From Xylophilus sp. GW821-FHT01B05 (GTDB taxonomy: Bacteria > Pseudomonadota > Gammaproteobacteria > Burkholderiales > Burkholderiaceae_C): a stretch of DNA of 64,000 bases. Within the stretch, counting starts at the first letter, position 1; each line of letters starts with the position of its first letter. The DNA lies in assembly GCA_038961845.1 (NCBI GenBank), contig CP152408.1, forward strand, positions 3,906,001 to 3,970,000, written 5' to 3'. Made by a program: the position numbers and the translations under genes. The notes under the pieces are model-generated. The model was not told where the DNA came from and made no database searches. It was given only the letters and a program-made list of their open reading frames with translations. This document shows, in pieces, positions 42,443 through 51,329 of this stretch.

Positions 42443-43750
42443 TCAAGCACCCAGGAAGCGCGTGCCCGCCAATTCCTCGTACAGCTTCGCCAGCACATCG
42501 AGATCGGCCTGGTCTCCGAACCTGTTGAGGGCCGCCTCCAGCAGGCCTCGCGCGAGATCGCAGACAAGCAGCGGTGTCCCAGATCGCTTGGCCAGGTCGG
42601 CCACGAGCCGCAGGTCGGCCAGCGCCTGGGTGAGCTTGCGGCCACTGGCCGGCTGGTCCGCCGACAGTACGGGCAGCACACGCTCTGCTGCACCGGTCCA
42701 TGCTCCACCCTTGAGGATGACCTTCGCCATCAGTTCCAGCGACAGCCCGTATTTCACGCCCAGCGCAGCGCATTCATATGTCATCAGCAAGTTGGAGACG
42801 GCCACCCCCGTGGCAAGCAGGCCGGGAACGGCGTGATCCGGGGCGGCAGGCGGTGATGCCGGCACGTGCAGCAGGTCGGTTCCCGCCATCCGCGCGACCA
42901 GGCCGAACAGTTCCTGCAACTGCGCGTCCGGTCCCAGCACGCCCAGGGCCATCGCGTGGTGGCTGCGCACCAGGTTTGCGATCGGCAGGGGGACGCCGCT
43001 GCCCATGCCGAGGCTGGTACCCAGGTCCAAGTCCTTGAGCAGCAGCGCGAGCGCGAAAGCATTGACTGGCGGCTGTCCCTTGCCCAAGGACGGGAAGCTG
43101 AAGCCGGTGGTCCTGTTGCGGCCGTCGCCCTGGTCCATCGCCGATGCGATCTCGGACAGTGGCAGCCCCAGCTTGCAGCCCAAAGCCGCAAGCTCGACCG
43201 TGGCCAACCGTGTCGAGCCGCTCATCGTGTTGTTGACGACCTTCAACGCGTGGGCGTCGCCGACGCGGGGTCCACAGTATTCGACGTTGGGGCTGACGGA
43301 CCGCAGCACGGGCAGCACCTGTGCATAGCTGTCCTGCGGGCCGGCCACCATGATGGCGATGGTCCCGGCCTCGGCGCCGCTCTGTCCGCCCGAAACCGGG
43401 GCATCCAGCAAGATGCCGCCGCGCGATGTCAGTTCACGTGCCATGCGGGCCGTGTCGTGCGGATTGCCGCTGGTCTGGTCGACCACAATGGTCCCGGCCG
43501 TGAGGGCCGCTGCCAGCCCGCCGGTGCCGAACAGCAGTTCCTGGACGTTGGCCGAACGCGGCAGGCAGGTGAAGATGAGATCGCACCCGCGCGCCAGGTC
43601 GGCTGGCGTCGCGGCGGGTGTGGCACCCAACTTCGCCATCCGGCCGACGGCATCCGGCTGCAGATCCCACACCACCAGCGGCTGCGATTTGAGCAGCCTG
43701 CGCGCCAAGGCCCCCCCCATAGCGCCGAGTCCGACATATCCGATCCTCAC
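42443..43750 (-). CDS. 6-phosphogluconate dehydrogenase-like NAD-binding protein with two C-terminal helical domains (copy B)
   Basis: This 435-residue paralogue of the protein at 40668 has the same GYVGLGAMGGALARR start, DAPVSGGQSGA and KVVNNTMS (catalytic Lys in the first helical domain). A second, degenerate helical repeat (about 300-430) has lost the Lys-x-x-Asn-Asn motif. The GTG start at 43750 overlaps the SDR stop (GTGA), and AAGGAAA lies just upstream. It is the last gene of the minus-strand operon. The likely reaction is beta-hydroxyacid oxidation. The purpose of the extra domain is unknown. Confidence 0.87.
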   Translation of the reverse strand: MRIGYVGLGAMGGALARRLLKSQPLVVWDLQPDAVGRMAKLGATPAATPADLARGCDLIFTCLPRSANVQELLFGTGGLAAALTAGTIVVDQTSGNPHDTARMARELTSRGGILLDAPVSGGQSGAEAGTIAIMVAGPQDSYAQVLPVLRSVSPNVEYCGPRVGDAHALKVVNNTMSGSTRLATVELAALGCKLGLPLSEIASAMDQGDGRNRTTGFSFPSLGKGQPPVNAFALALLLKDLDLGTSLGMGSGVPLPIANLVRSHHAMALGVLGPDAQLQELFGLVARMAGTDLLHVPASPPAAPDHAVPGLLATGVAVSNLLMTYECAALGVKYGLSLELMAKVILKGGAWTGAAERVLPVLSADQPASGRKLTQALADLRLVADLAKRSGTPLLVCDLARGLLEAALNRFGDQADLDVLAKLYEELAGTRFLGA

Positions 43751-44640
43751 GGGGTTTCCTTGCGCTCGAAAGCTTCCCGCTGCCTCGCCTCGCGCAGCGT
43801 CTCCGTCATGCCGGCCGGCACAACGAAGGCGTTGATCGAGAAGCCACCGCAGCAGGTGATGGCTTGGCCGGTGATGAACGAGGCGGCCGGGGATGCCAGG
43901 AACACCGCCAGGTCGCCCATTTCGCTGGGCAAACCCAGCCGCCCCAAGGGAATGGTGCGCTCGCGGTCCGCCAGCACTTCGGGCTTGATCATCTTGCGGG
44001 CCAACGGGGTGTCGATCGTGCCCGGGATCACGACGTTGACACGGATGTTGTCGACCGCCCATTCCAGGGCCATTTGACGACTCATCGCGATGAGGGCCGC
44101 CTTGGTCGGGCCGTATGCCGACTTGCGGGCGTAACCCACCACGCCCGCCAGCGACGCCACGTGCACGATGGCGGGCGCGGGACTCTTGCGCAGGTAGGGC
44201 AGGCAGGCGCGCGCCAGCTGCAGGGGACCGTGCACATTGGTCTGGAACGCATTGCCCCAGTCGTTCATGTCCACGTCTTCGAGCAACGCATTGGCGCTCC
44301 AGGTCGCGGAGTTGATCAGCGCATCCAGACGGCCGTAGGTGTCCACGGTCTTTTGCACTGCGGCCGCGATGTCGGCCTCCTTCGAAACGTCCATGGCCAC
44401 TGCGATCGCCTTCCCCCCCCAAGCGACGATCTCGGCCGCCACCTTCTCGGCGCTTTCCAGACGCAGGTCGGCCACCACCACCAACCCGTCGTTGGCGGCC
44501 CACGTGCGCGCGCAGGCAGCGCCCATGCCGCTGCCGCCGCCGACGACCAGGGCCGCGAAGCCATCGATGGTGGACCGCTTCATCCAATCCAGCGGCCTGC
44601 GGTCTTCGGGGGCGTGGTTCTTTATCGTCAGGTCGGTCAT
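43747..44640 (-). CDS. SDR-family oxidoreductase (intact copy B)
   Basis: This 297-residue classical short-chain dehydrogenase has GGGSGMGAA nucleotide binding (about residues 34-42), catalytic Ser in HVASLAG and YGPTK (Tyr about 178). The C-terminus LASPAASFITGQAITCCGG is intact. The N-terminal extension PEDRRPLDWMKRSTIDGFA is shared with the frameshifted copy at 32179, so the two are paralogues from the duplicated module. It is followed by the 6PGDH-like gene with a 4-base overlap. The substrate is unknown. Confidence 0.92.
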   Translation of the reverse strand: MTDLTIKNHAPEDRRPLDWMKRSTIDGFAALVVGGGSGMGAACARTWAANDGLVVVADLRLESAEKVAAEIVAWGGKAIAVAMDVSKEADIAAAVQKTVDTYGRLDALINSATWSANALLEDVDMNDWGNAFQTNVHGPLQLARACLPYLRKSPAPAIVHVASLAGVVGYARKSAYGPTKAALIAMSRQMALEWAVDNIRVNVVIPGTIDTPLARKMIKPEVLADRERTIPLGRLGLPSEMGDLAVFLASPAASFITGQAITCCGGFSINAFVVPAGMTETLREARQREAFERKETP

Positions 44641-44677
44641 CTCGTGTTCTCTTGGGTCAATTGGTCGTGGTGGGTAG

Positions 44678-45754
44678 TCACGGCAGGCGGTAGATGCGCC
44701 GGGCCGTGCCGCTGAAGATCAGTTGCTTTTCGTCGTCGGAACAGCCGGCGGTGAGGCGTTTAAAGGTGTTCCACAAAGTGCCGTAGGCCATGCCCGCCTT
44801 CTCCACCGGGAAATTTGAGGACGCCATGCACCGCCCGGCGCCGAAGATCTCGATGCATGGCTCGATGTAGGGGCGCCACAGGTCTGCCATCCGTTCCGAG
44901 GTCGGCGGCCTTTCGGCCTGGCTGAAGTCGAAATTGCCCAGGCACATCAATAGCCCGCCCATCTTGACCGATACGTTTGGGCAGGTGGCGAGTTCACGCA
45001 TGCCAGCGAGCCAATGGCGGTGTACCTCGTCTTGCCTGCCGGCGTACGACGAATGCCCGACGGGGCTGCCAGTGTGCACCAGCACGATGCTGGTGCCCGG
45101 ATGCGCCCGCGCCAGCTCCGTGACCTGCGGCAGCTGCGTGTGGAAGATGCTGGCATCGAACGACAGCCCCATCGCGCCGAGCTGGTCGATCCCACGGCCG
45201 AACGCCTCGGCCAAGTAAAGGGCGGGACCCTGTGCGCCGACCGGTCCGTTGACCGCCGGATCCGCGTCCCACTTGCCGCGCTGGCGCACGCCGCGGAAAC
45301 GCCCGTTGCCCGCCGCGACGTGCGCCTCCAGCGTCTCGCGCAGAGCCTCGCCCAGCGTCAGGTCGGCGAATCCGACGATACCGGCCGCGGCCTGGCAGGA
45401 GGTGTACTTGCCGCTGTCCGCCATCGCGGCCATGCCCGCGGCGAACTCGGTCTCGCCGACCCACTTCAAGTGTGCCGGTCCCGTGGCGCGGTACATGGAG
45501 TGGCATTCGATGTAAACCGAGGCTTCGATTCTGTGACCCGAATCGGCGACGTCGCGCGCGAAGTCCGGCAGGAAGTAGCTGTAGCCGGACTTGTGGTCCC
45601 AGAAGTGGATGTGCGGATCGACGATGGGCAAGCCCGGCTCCAGCACGGGTTCCTCGGTCGCGCGTGCCAGCCACTCCGGCCGGGGCGCCCGCGTGGCGGT
45701 GAACGGCGACGGCGTTCCGTCCGGCGAGCCGGCAGGGGTCGTCTTCAGGGTCAT
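44678..45754 (-). CDS. Amidohydrolase_2-family metal-dependent hydrolase (copy B)
   Basis: This 358-residue TIM-barrel hydrolase has a metal motif VDPHIHFWD (His about 48 and 50), CHSMYRATGPAH, GIVGFADLTLG, and CMASSNFPVEK near the C-terminus. These align with the same blocks in copy A at 39596. The ATG at 45754 gives an N-terminus of similar length to copy A. An alternative ATG at 45787 and a longer frame from 45970 exist, but the latter overlaps the upstream gene. It probably acts on a lactone or similar cyclic acid in a pathway parallel to copy A. Confidence 0.88.
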   Translation of the reverse strand: MTLKTTPAGSPDGTPSPFTATRAPRPEWLARATEEPVLEPGLPIVDPHIHFWDHKSGYSYFLPDFARDVADSGHRIEASVYIECHSMYRATGPAHLKWVGETEFAAGMAAMADSGKYTSCQAAAGIVGFADLTLGEALRETLEAHVAAGNGRFRGVRQRGKWDADPAVNGPVGAQGPALYLAEAFGRGIDQLGAMGLSFDASIFHTQLPQVTELARAHPGTSIVLVHTGSPVGHSSYAGRQDEVHRHWLAGMRELATCPNVSVKMGGLLMCLGNFDFSQAERPPTSERMADLWRPYIEPCIEIFGAGRCMASSNFPVEKAGMAYGTLWNTFKRLTAGCSDDEKQLIFSGTARRIYRLP

Positions 45755-45824
45755 ACCCCAGGCCCCGGCGAGAGTGACACCGGCCATGGCTTCGCACAAG
45801 CCATGCCCACGTTGCGGACCGTCA

Positions 45825-46235
45825 TCATGCCGCTCCCTTGTCCCTGCCGGCGTCGAACAGGCCCAGTGCCGCCTTGCCAGCCGCCAGCCCGGCGGGCCAG
45901 CCGGCGTAGAAGGTGACCTGTACCACCAAGCCGCGCAATTCGTCGAGCGTGATGCCGGCCTCGACGCCACGGGCCATCCAAGCCTTCATCTCGTCGATCT
46001 TGCCGCCTGCGGCAAGCACGCCGAGGGTGACCAGGATGCGATCGCGGTACGCCAGCTCGGGTTGCTTCCAGACGTCACCCAGCAGCACGTCCTTGCGGAT
46101 GCGGGCCAGTTCGGGCACGTGTTCGTACACGCGGGCGGAATCGGTCGATGCGTTAGGTAGGGCCAAGATGTTCACCTGATGCTGTTGAGAACTGAGTTGC
46201 GGGCGCCAACAGGCGCCTGTGCGATATGGTGACAA
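45825..46235 (-). CDS. Carboxymuconolactone decarboxylase-like protein
   Basis: This protein of up to 136 residues belongs to the AhpD/CMD fold. The core is YRDRILVTLGVLAAGGK (about 63-79), then GITLDELRGLVVQVTFYAGWPAG (about 93-115), the 4-carboxymuconolactone decarboxylase pattern with YAGWP and no CxxC redox pair. A decarboxylase or isomerase role is more likely than peroxidase activity. The start is uncertain: the ATG at 46235 has no clear ribosome site, and a GTG at 46175 would also give a complete domain. It lies between the Bug and amidohydrolase genes of the minus-strand operon. Confidence 0.82.
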   Translation of the reverse strand: MSPYRTGACWRPQLSSQQHQVNILALPNASTDSARVYEHVPELARIRKDVLLGDVWKQPELAYRDRILVTLGVLAAGGKIDEMKAWMARGVEAGITLDELRGLVVQVTFYAGWPAGLAAGKAALGLFDAGRDKGAA

Positions 46236-46275
46236 GTCTGCGGCAAGCGGCGAGAGCTGGACAGCAAGGACATCC

Positions 46276-47355
46276 TCACTCCACCCGGATGCCGCCTTGC
46301 CGGATGACTCTGGTCCAACGCTCCACGTCCTCCTGTATGAACCTGCCCATCTCCTCGGGAGAGCCCAGGTCCAGCTGCATGCCGAGCATGACCAGGCGGC
46401 TCTTCACGTCGGGGTAGTTCATGGCCTTGGCGAACGCAGCGTTGAGCTTCTCCACGATGGGACGCGGCGTGCCGGCAGGCGCGAAGATGCCCTGCCACGG
46501 CCGGGCGTCGACGTCGGGGAACCCGCTTTCCTTGAGCGTGGGTACGGTGGGCATCACGGTGGAGCGGGTCTGCGCGGAGACCGCGAGCACCCGCAGGACG
46601 CCGGCCTCGACCTGGGGCGCTGCGATCAGCAGGCCCAACGGCGCCATCGCGACGTCGCCAGCGATCAACGCGTTGACGACCTCGCCGCTGCCTTTGTAGG
46701 GAATCTGCTGCAGATCCATGCCGGTCTGCTGCTTGAACAGTTCCGTCATCAGGTGCGGCGACGTGCCGATGCCGGTATGGGCGTAGTTTTCCTTGCCGGG
46801 ATGAGCTTTGACGTAGGAGACGAACTCGCCTATCGTCTTGAAGGGCGACGAGCTCTTCACCGCGATCACGTTAGGAATGGCGCCGGCCAGGATGACCGGC
46901 GCGAAACTCTTTACCGGATCCCAGGTGATGCCGCGGTAGAGGCTCTTGGCAGCGGCATGCCCCGGGCTGGTGAGCATCAGCGTGTAGCCGTCGGCCGGTG
47001 CGCGCGCCACCGCGGCAGTGCCGATGGTGCCAGCAGCGCCGGGACGATTGTCAATGATGAGCGGCTGGCCCAGCAGTTCCTGCATCGGCGGCGCGAAAAG
47101 GCGGGCGATCACGTCGCTGGTGCTGCCAGCCGCGAAGGGAATGATCAGTGTGACCGGCTTGATCGGATAGGTCTGCGCCCCCGCCAGGCCCGCCCCCGTG
47201 AGCAGGGACAGGGACAGGGCCCGCAGAAGTCTCCCCCGGCCACGACGGAGGATGCCTGGGTTGCAAGCACCGCCCGTGCGGGACAGCCAAACACCACCGT
47301 CATGAAGCGGCGCACCAGGGACGTTTTCGATCTTTGTCGCGTTGACTGCAAGCAC
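46276..47355 (-). CDS. Bug-family tripartite tricarboxylate transporter receptor 3
   Basis: This 359-residue periplasmic receptor has a basic stretch RRGRGRLLR and a hydrophobic signal ending near AGAQTYP. Bug motifs follow: YPIKPVTLIIPFAAGSTSD, LIIDNRPGAAG and IPYKGSGEV. No ATG gives a sensible start. The GTG at 47355 follows AAGGAGAC by 6 bases and was chosen for that reason, leaving a longer than usual N-terminal region. It is the first gene of the minus-strand operon, divergent from the LysR gene, and is probably controlled by it. Confidence 0.87.
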   Translation of the reverse strand: MLAVNATKIENVPGAPLHDGGVWLSRTGGACNPGILRRGRGRLLRALSLSLLTGAGLAGAQTYPIKPVTLIIPFAAGSTSDVIARLFAPPMQELLGQPLIIDNRPGAAGTIGTAAVARAPADGYTLMLTSPGHAAAKSLYRGITWDPVKSFAPVILAGAIPNVIAVKSSSPFKTIGEFVSYVKAHPGKENYAHTGIGTSPHLMTELFKQQTGMDLQQIPYKGSGEVVNALIAGDVAMAPLGLLIAAPQVEAGVLRVLAVSAQTRSTVMPTVPTLKESGFPDVDARPWQGIFAPAGTPRPIVEKLNAAFAKAMNYPDVKSRLVMLGMQLDLGSPEEMGRFIQEDVERWTRVIRQGGIRVE

Positions 47356-47460
47356 ATCTGTCTCCTTCAGAACGGAGAGACATGCGTTGCTGCTCTCCTG
47401 CTGCCGCGCATTCTGGGCAAGCATCCGGCTTCTCCAAAATACAGCTTTCCGATACGCGCT

Positions 47461-47475
47461 ATAGGATGCACCTAT
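47461..47475. promoter_or_regulatory. LysR-type binding box (ATAGGATGCACCTAT)
   Basis: A perfect inverted repeat, ATAGG and CCTAT, separated by 5 bases, fits the T-N11-A rule of LysR regulators (T at 47462, A at 47474). It lies 24 bases before the lysR start codon and about 105 bases before the divergent Bug gene, the normal place for a LysR recognition site. Confidence 0.6.
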
Positions 47476-47499
47476 GCCCCACGAGACGGAGTCGACCCC

Positions 47500-48504
47500 A
47501 TGGACATGCGGCAACTTAAGTACTTTGCGCGGATTGTCGAAAGCGGAAGCCTGTCGAAGGCATCCCGGCAGTTGTTCATCGCACAGCCATCGCTCAGCCA
47601 GCAGATGGCGAGGCTCGAAGAGGAGGTAGGCAAGCCCCTGTTGGTGCGCTCAACGCGCGGCGTGCTTCCCACCGCCAACGGCGAGGCCCTGTACCACCAC
47701 GCCAAGCTCATGCTGCGCCAACTGGACGAAGCCGTGATCATTGCCCGGCAGGAAAGCACGGACATCCAGGGACGTGTCGTCGTCGGCATGGTGCCATCGA
47801 CCGAGTACATGGTCGCGCTGCCGCTGTTGCAGGAATTCAAGGAGAAATATCCCCGGCTGGTCCTGAACGTGATCTCGGCACGCCTTCTGCAACTGGAAGA
47901 CATGGTTCGGCGCAGCGAGCTGGATGTGGCGATCCTTTCGTCCCAGATGGTCTCCACCGAAATGACATCCGAGCCGCTGCTCGACGAACGCGTGTTCGTG
48001 ATCGTGCCACGCGGCTCCCCACTGGTGCCGCGTGGCAGAGCCTCCCTCACGCTCGCCGAGGTGGCGGCACTGCCCATGGTCCTGTCCTCTCCGCACAATC
48101 ACCTGCGGCGCCGGTTCATGGCGGAACTCGAGCGCGCCAAGCTCACCCTTAACCTTGCAGCGGAGGTCGATTCCCTCCCCCTGACCATGCGCTTCGTGGC
48201 GGAAGGCGGGGGGGCCACGCTGCAGACCATGGCGGCCACCCACATCCTGACGCCGCGCCGCGGCTGGCGCTGTGTTCCGATCGCCGACGTACTGTTGGAG
48301 AGGCCAAACTACCTCTACGCGCTTCCTGCGGGCAAACTCTCTAAGAGCGGTGCCCTGGTGTGCGCAGGACTGCGGAGCATCGTTCGGGGCTTGGTGGAGA
48401 GCGGGGCCTGGAGCGAAGTGCGGCTGGCTCAGGCCCACCGGCCTCCAGGGAACGCAGACGACAATCGTCGGACTGGGACATCACGCCGAGCAGGCCGCCA
48501 ATGA
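47500..48504 (+). CDS. LysR-family transcriptional regulator
   Basis: This 334-residue LysR protein has an N-terminal helix-turn-helix (MRQLKYFARIVESGSLSKAS through PSLSQQMARLEEE, about residues 3-40) and a substrate-binding domain from about 90 to 300. The type (RQLKYF, low-pI effector domain) resembles CbbR/NAC-like regulators of catabolic genes. It is divergent from the minus-strand operon (Bug, CMD-like, amidohydrolase, SDR, 6PGDH-like), which is its likely target. It could also act on the Bug/PrpD genes downstream. The C-terminal tail after about 315 is polar and probably disordered. Confidence 0.93.
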   Translation: MDMRQLKYFARIVESGSLSKASRQLFIAQPSLSQQMARLEEEVGKPLLVRSTRGVLPTANGEALYHHAKLMLRQLDEAVIIARQESTDIQGRVVVGMVPSTEYMVALPLLQEFKEKYPRLVLNVISARLLQLEDMVRRSELDVAILSSQMVSTEMTSEPLLDERVFVIVPRGSPLVPRGRASLTLAEVAALPMVLSSPHNHLRRRFMAELERAKLTLNLAAEVDSLPLTMRFVAEGGGATLQTMAATHILTPRRGWRCVPIADVLLERPNYLYALPAGKLSKSGALVCAGLRSIVRGLVESGAWSEVRLAQAHRPPGNADDNRRTGTSRRAGRQ

Positions 48505-48620
48505 TCGTCGCAGCAGATCAACCGATCCGTAACGGGTATTAGACCCGGATCGTCGCGCTTCCTACACTCCCGCGCAGATCGAACCACCCCCAGTTCGAGA
48601 ACACATAGCGGAGACGTGAC

Positions 48621-49598
48621 ATGCATCGAATATTCAATCAACTCGCCCTGTCACTGGGATGCGCGGCGGCATTTCTAGGATTGCCGGCTGCGGCACAAGA
48701 CTACCCGAGCCGCCCGATCAAGCTGCAGGTCCCGTTCGGACCGGGTGGCGCCACGGACGTGCTGGCGCGCCTTGTCGGAGATGAACTCGCCATGCGGCTG
48801 GGGCAGCCCGTCATCACCGAAAACCGGCCCGGCGCGAGCACCGGCGTTGCCGCGGCCTACGTGGCCAAGTCCAGGCCCGACGGCTACACCCTTCTGCTGA
48901 GCACCCCGACGCATTCCATCAATGCGGCTGCAAGCACGAACCTCGGCTTCGACTCGGTGAAGGACTTCGAGTTCGTAGGCAAGATCGGCCAGATCGGCTT
49001 TGTGGTGATGGCCAGCCCCAAGCTCCAGGTCAGCGATCTGAGGAGCCTGATCGCACTCGGCCAGGCCGACCCGCGCCGCTTGCAGTACGCGTCGTCCGGC
49101 CTCAATGCCCAAGGCCACCTGTGGACGGACGCCTTCATGCGTGAGGCAAGGATCCAGGCGCTGCACGTGCCCTACAAGGGCGAGACTCAGGCCCTCACCG
49201 ACCTGCTCGGCGGTCAGGTGAACCTGTTCCTGTGCACCTTCACCGTCTGCGGCCAGCGCATGAACGACGGCACGCTGGTGCCGCTGGCCGTGACTAGCGC
49301 AAAGCGCCACCCGCACGCACCCCATGTGCCGACGGTCGCCGAGGCCGGCTTTCCCAAGGCCGAGATGAACTGGTGGGCTTTCCTGGCGGCTCCCCGGGGC
49401 ACTCCGCCGGCCGTAGTCGACCGCCTGAACAGCGCGATCAACGCGATGCTCGCCGACGAAAAGGTGAAGAGCAAGCTTGCAGGTCTGGGAATCGAGCCCG
49501 AAGCCAGGACGACGCCCGCCACCACGCAGGCGCTGGTCGCCTCCGAGATCGAACGATGGCGCTCCTCCATCGTCAAGGTGAGCGCCGAGGCCAACTGA
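48621..49598 (+). CDS. Bug-family tripartite tricarboxylate transporter receptor 4
   Basis: This 325-residue exported receptor has a signal peptide ending at AAAQDY (about residue 26). Bug motifs follow: YPSRPIKLQVPFGPGGATD, VITENRPGAST and HVPYKGETQ (about 190). CGGAG precedes the ATG. It lies downstream of lysR and upstream of the first MmgE/PrpD gene, so a receptor and an enzyme for the same compound may be encoded together. No Tct permease is present. Confidence 0.92.
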   Translation: MHRIFNQLALSLGCAAAFLGLPAAAQDYPSRPIKLQVPFGPGGATDVLARLVGDELAMRLGQPVITENRPGASTGVAAAYVAKSRPDGYTLLLSTPTHSINAAASTNLGFDSVKDFEFVGKIGQIGFVVMASPKLQVSDLRSLIALGQADPRRLQYASSGLNAQGHLWTDAFMREARIQALHVPYKGETQALTDLLGGQVNLFLCTFTVCGQRMNDGTLVPLAVTSAKRHPHAPHVPTVAEAGFPKAEMNWWAFLAAPRGTPPAVVDRLNSAINAMLADEKVKSKLAGLGIEPEARTTPATTQALVASEIERWRSSIVKVSAEAN

Positions 49599-49779
49599 AA
49601 CCAGGACAGGCCACAGCGCGACGGCTGATCACCGTAGCCGTAGCTGACCCGCCGCTTCCGGCACCCCCCATAAAACAGCCGACGCAAGCGCCCCCCTGAC
49701 TGGGCGCCTGCGGCGAGCGGCTGCGCGCGCCCTGCGCACGCACTCCATGGATCTCTTTCATCAATCGGAACTTGCGAGC

Positions 49780-51237
49780 ATGACCAAGACCATCATCGAG
49801 CAACTGGCCAGCTTTACGGCCAACAGCCATTTCGAATCCCTGCCCGAGAGCGTGGTTCAGGAGAGCAAGCGCATCGTGCTCGACTCGATCGGCTGCGCCA
49901 TCGCGGCGACCGAACAGACCAAGGGCCGCATCGGCATCGAGTACGGCCGTGTGCTAGGGGGCACGGGTGGCGACGCCACCATCATGGGGTCCGGCGAGCG
50001 CGTCTCCATGGTGGGCGCCGCGTTCGCCAACGGCGAACTGATCAACGCGCTGGACATGGACTGCGTGGTGCCCCCCGGCCATGTATCGCCCTACGTGCTG
50101 CCCGGTGCGCTGGCCGTGGGCGAGGCCATCGCCGCCGATGGCAGGTCACTGATCGCGGCGGTCGCCGTAGCACACGAGATGAGCCATCGCCTGGGCAAGG
50201 CCATGGACAACCTGCGCGACACCAAGGATGGCAAGAGCGCGCCCCCCAAGGTCTTTGGCTATGCCAGCTCGATCTTTGGCGCCACGGCAGCGATCGGCAG
50301 GCTCAAGGGCCAGGACGATGCGCGCCTGGCACATGCGCTGAGCATCTCGGGCTGCATCTCGCCCGTCAACTTCCAGATGTCCTGGTACCAGCATCCGCCC
50401 TTCTCCACCATCAAATACCTGGTGGGCGGCGTCCTGGCCCAGCAGGCCATGACGGCGGCGCACATGGCCGAGTTCGGCCACACCGGCGACGTGCACATCC
50501 TGGACGATCGCGAATGGGGCTACCCGCGCTTCATCGGCACGACCAAGTGGGAGCCGCAGCACATCACCAACGGGCTGGGCGCAGAGTGGCTGTTCCCGGC
50601 GCTGACCTCCTACAAGCCGCACGCGCACTGCCGCATCATGCATGCCTCGATCGACTGCGTGATCCAACTGGTCGAAGAGCACAACATCCGGCCTGACGAG
50701 ATCGACGGCATCAAGGTCTACGTCGAGGGCTTCGCAGAGCAGCCGATCTGGTTGAACCGCACGATCGGCCATGTGAACGACGCCCAGTTCAGCATGGCCC
50801 ACGGCATCGCCATGGCCGCCCACCGCCCAGGCCACGGACGCGGCTGGATGAACCCCGAACTCGTGTTCGGCAGCTCTGTGCTCGCCCTGATGGACAAGGT
50901 TACGACCGAGGTGCACCCGGACTACGTGAAGCTGCTGACCTCGCACAGCGCCAGCAGGCCGGCCTGGGTCGAGCTGCGCGCACGCGGCCAGCGCTTCGTT
51001 GCGGAGAAGCGCTACCCCAAGGGCAGCCCATCGCCCGATCCCAGCACCTACATGACCAACGAGGAGTTGATCAACAAGTTTCAGCAGAACGCTGACGGCG
51101 TCATCAGCGCCGCGAATACACAGGCCATCGTCGACGCCGTGATGGGTCTGGAACGCCTCAAGGATGTCGGTGCGCTGATGCGGCTGACCGGCAGCGCCTC
51201 CACCGCGAAGCAACGCACTCCGGCGCAAGTCGCCTGA
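49780..51237 (+). CDS. MmgE/PrpD-family protein (copy 1)
   Basis: This 485-residue protein of the MmgE/PrpD fold (2-methylcitrate dehydratase and cis-aconitate decarboxylase superfamily) has RIVLDSIGCA (about 28-37), ALDMDC near 90, and the SYKPHAHCRIMHASIDCV block (about 285-302) with conserved Lys and His. It likely dehydrates, decarboxylates or isomerises a carboxylic acid. The ATG at 49780 aligns with the start of copy 2; an earlier ATG at 49747 adds 11 residues without a ribosome site. By eye about three quarters of residues are identical to copy 2. Confidence 0.92.
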   Translation: MTKTIIEQLASFTANSHFESLPESVVQESKRIVLDSIGCAIAATEQTKGRIGIEYGRVLGGTGGDATIMGSGERVSMVGAAFANGELINALDMDCVVPPGHVSPYVLPGALAVGEAIAADGRSLIAAVAVAHEMSHRLGKAMDNLRDTKDGKSAPPKVFGYASSIFGATAAIGRLKGQDDARLAHALSISGCISPVNFQMSWYQHPPFSTIKYLVGGVLAQQAMTAAHMAEFGHTGDVHILDDREWGYPRFIGTTKWEPQHITNGLGAEWLFPALTSYKPHAHCRIMHASIDCVIQLVEEHNIRPDEIDGIKVYVEGFAEQPIWLNRTIGHVNDAQFSMAHGIAMAAHRPGHGRGWMNPELVFGSSVLALMDKVTTEVHPDYVKLLTSHSASRPAWVELRARGQRFVAEKRYPKGSPSPDPSTYMTNEELINKFQQNADGVISAANTQAIVDAVMGLERLKDVGALMRLTGSASTAKQRTPAQVA

Positions 51238-51275
51238 GCGCAGCGGCACCACACAACGACAAGGAGGAGACTCTC

Positions 51276-51329
51276 ATGCGCCGCTTGCCTTCACATCGTC
51301 TGCGAACCCGCAGGCCAGCGCCATGCTGA
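51276..51329 (+). CDS. Possible 17-codon upstream reading frame overlapping livH-like start
   Basis: A strong ribosome site (AAGGAGGAGA) lies 5 bases before an ATG that opens a 17-residue, Arg-rich frame (MRRLPSHRLRTRRPAPC). Its TGA stop ends 4 bases after the livH-like ATG begins. The transporter gene itself has only a weak site. This layout suits translational coupling or a leader peptide, but the peptide has no known relative. Confidence 0.4.
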   Translation: MRRLPSHRLRTRRPAPC

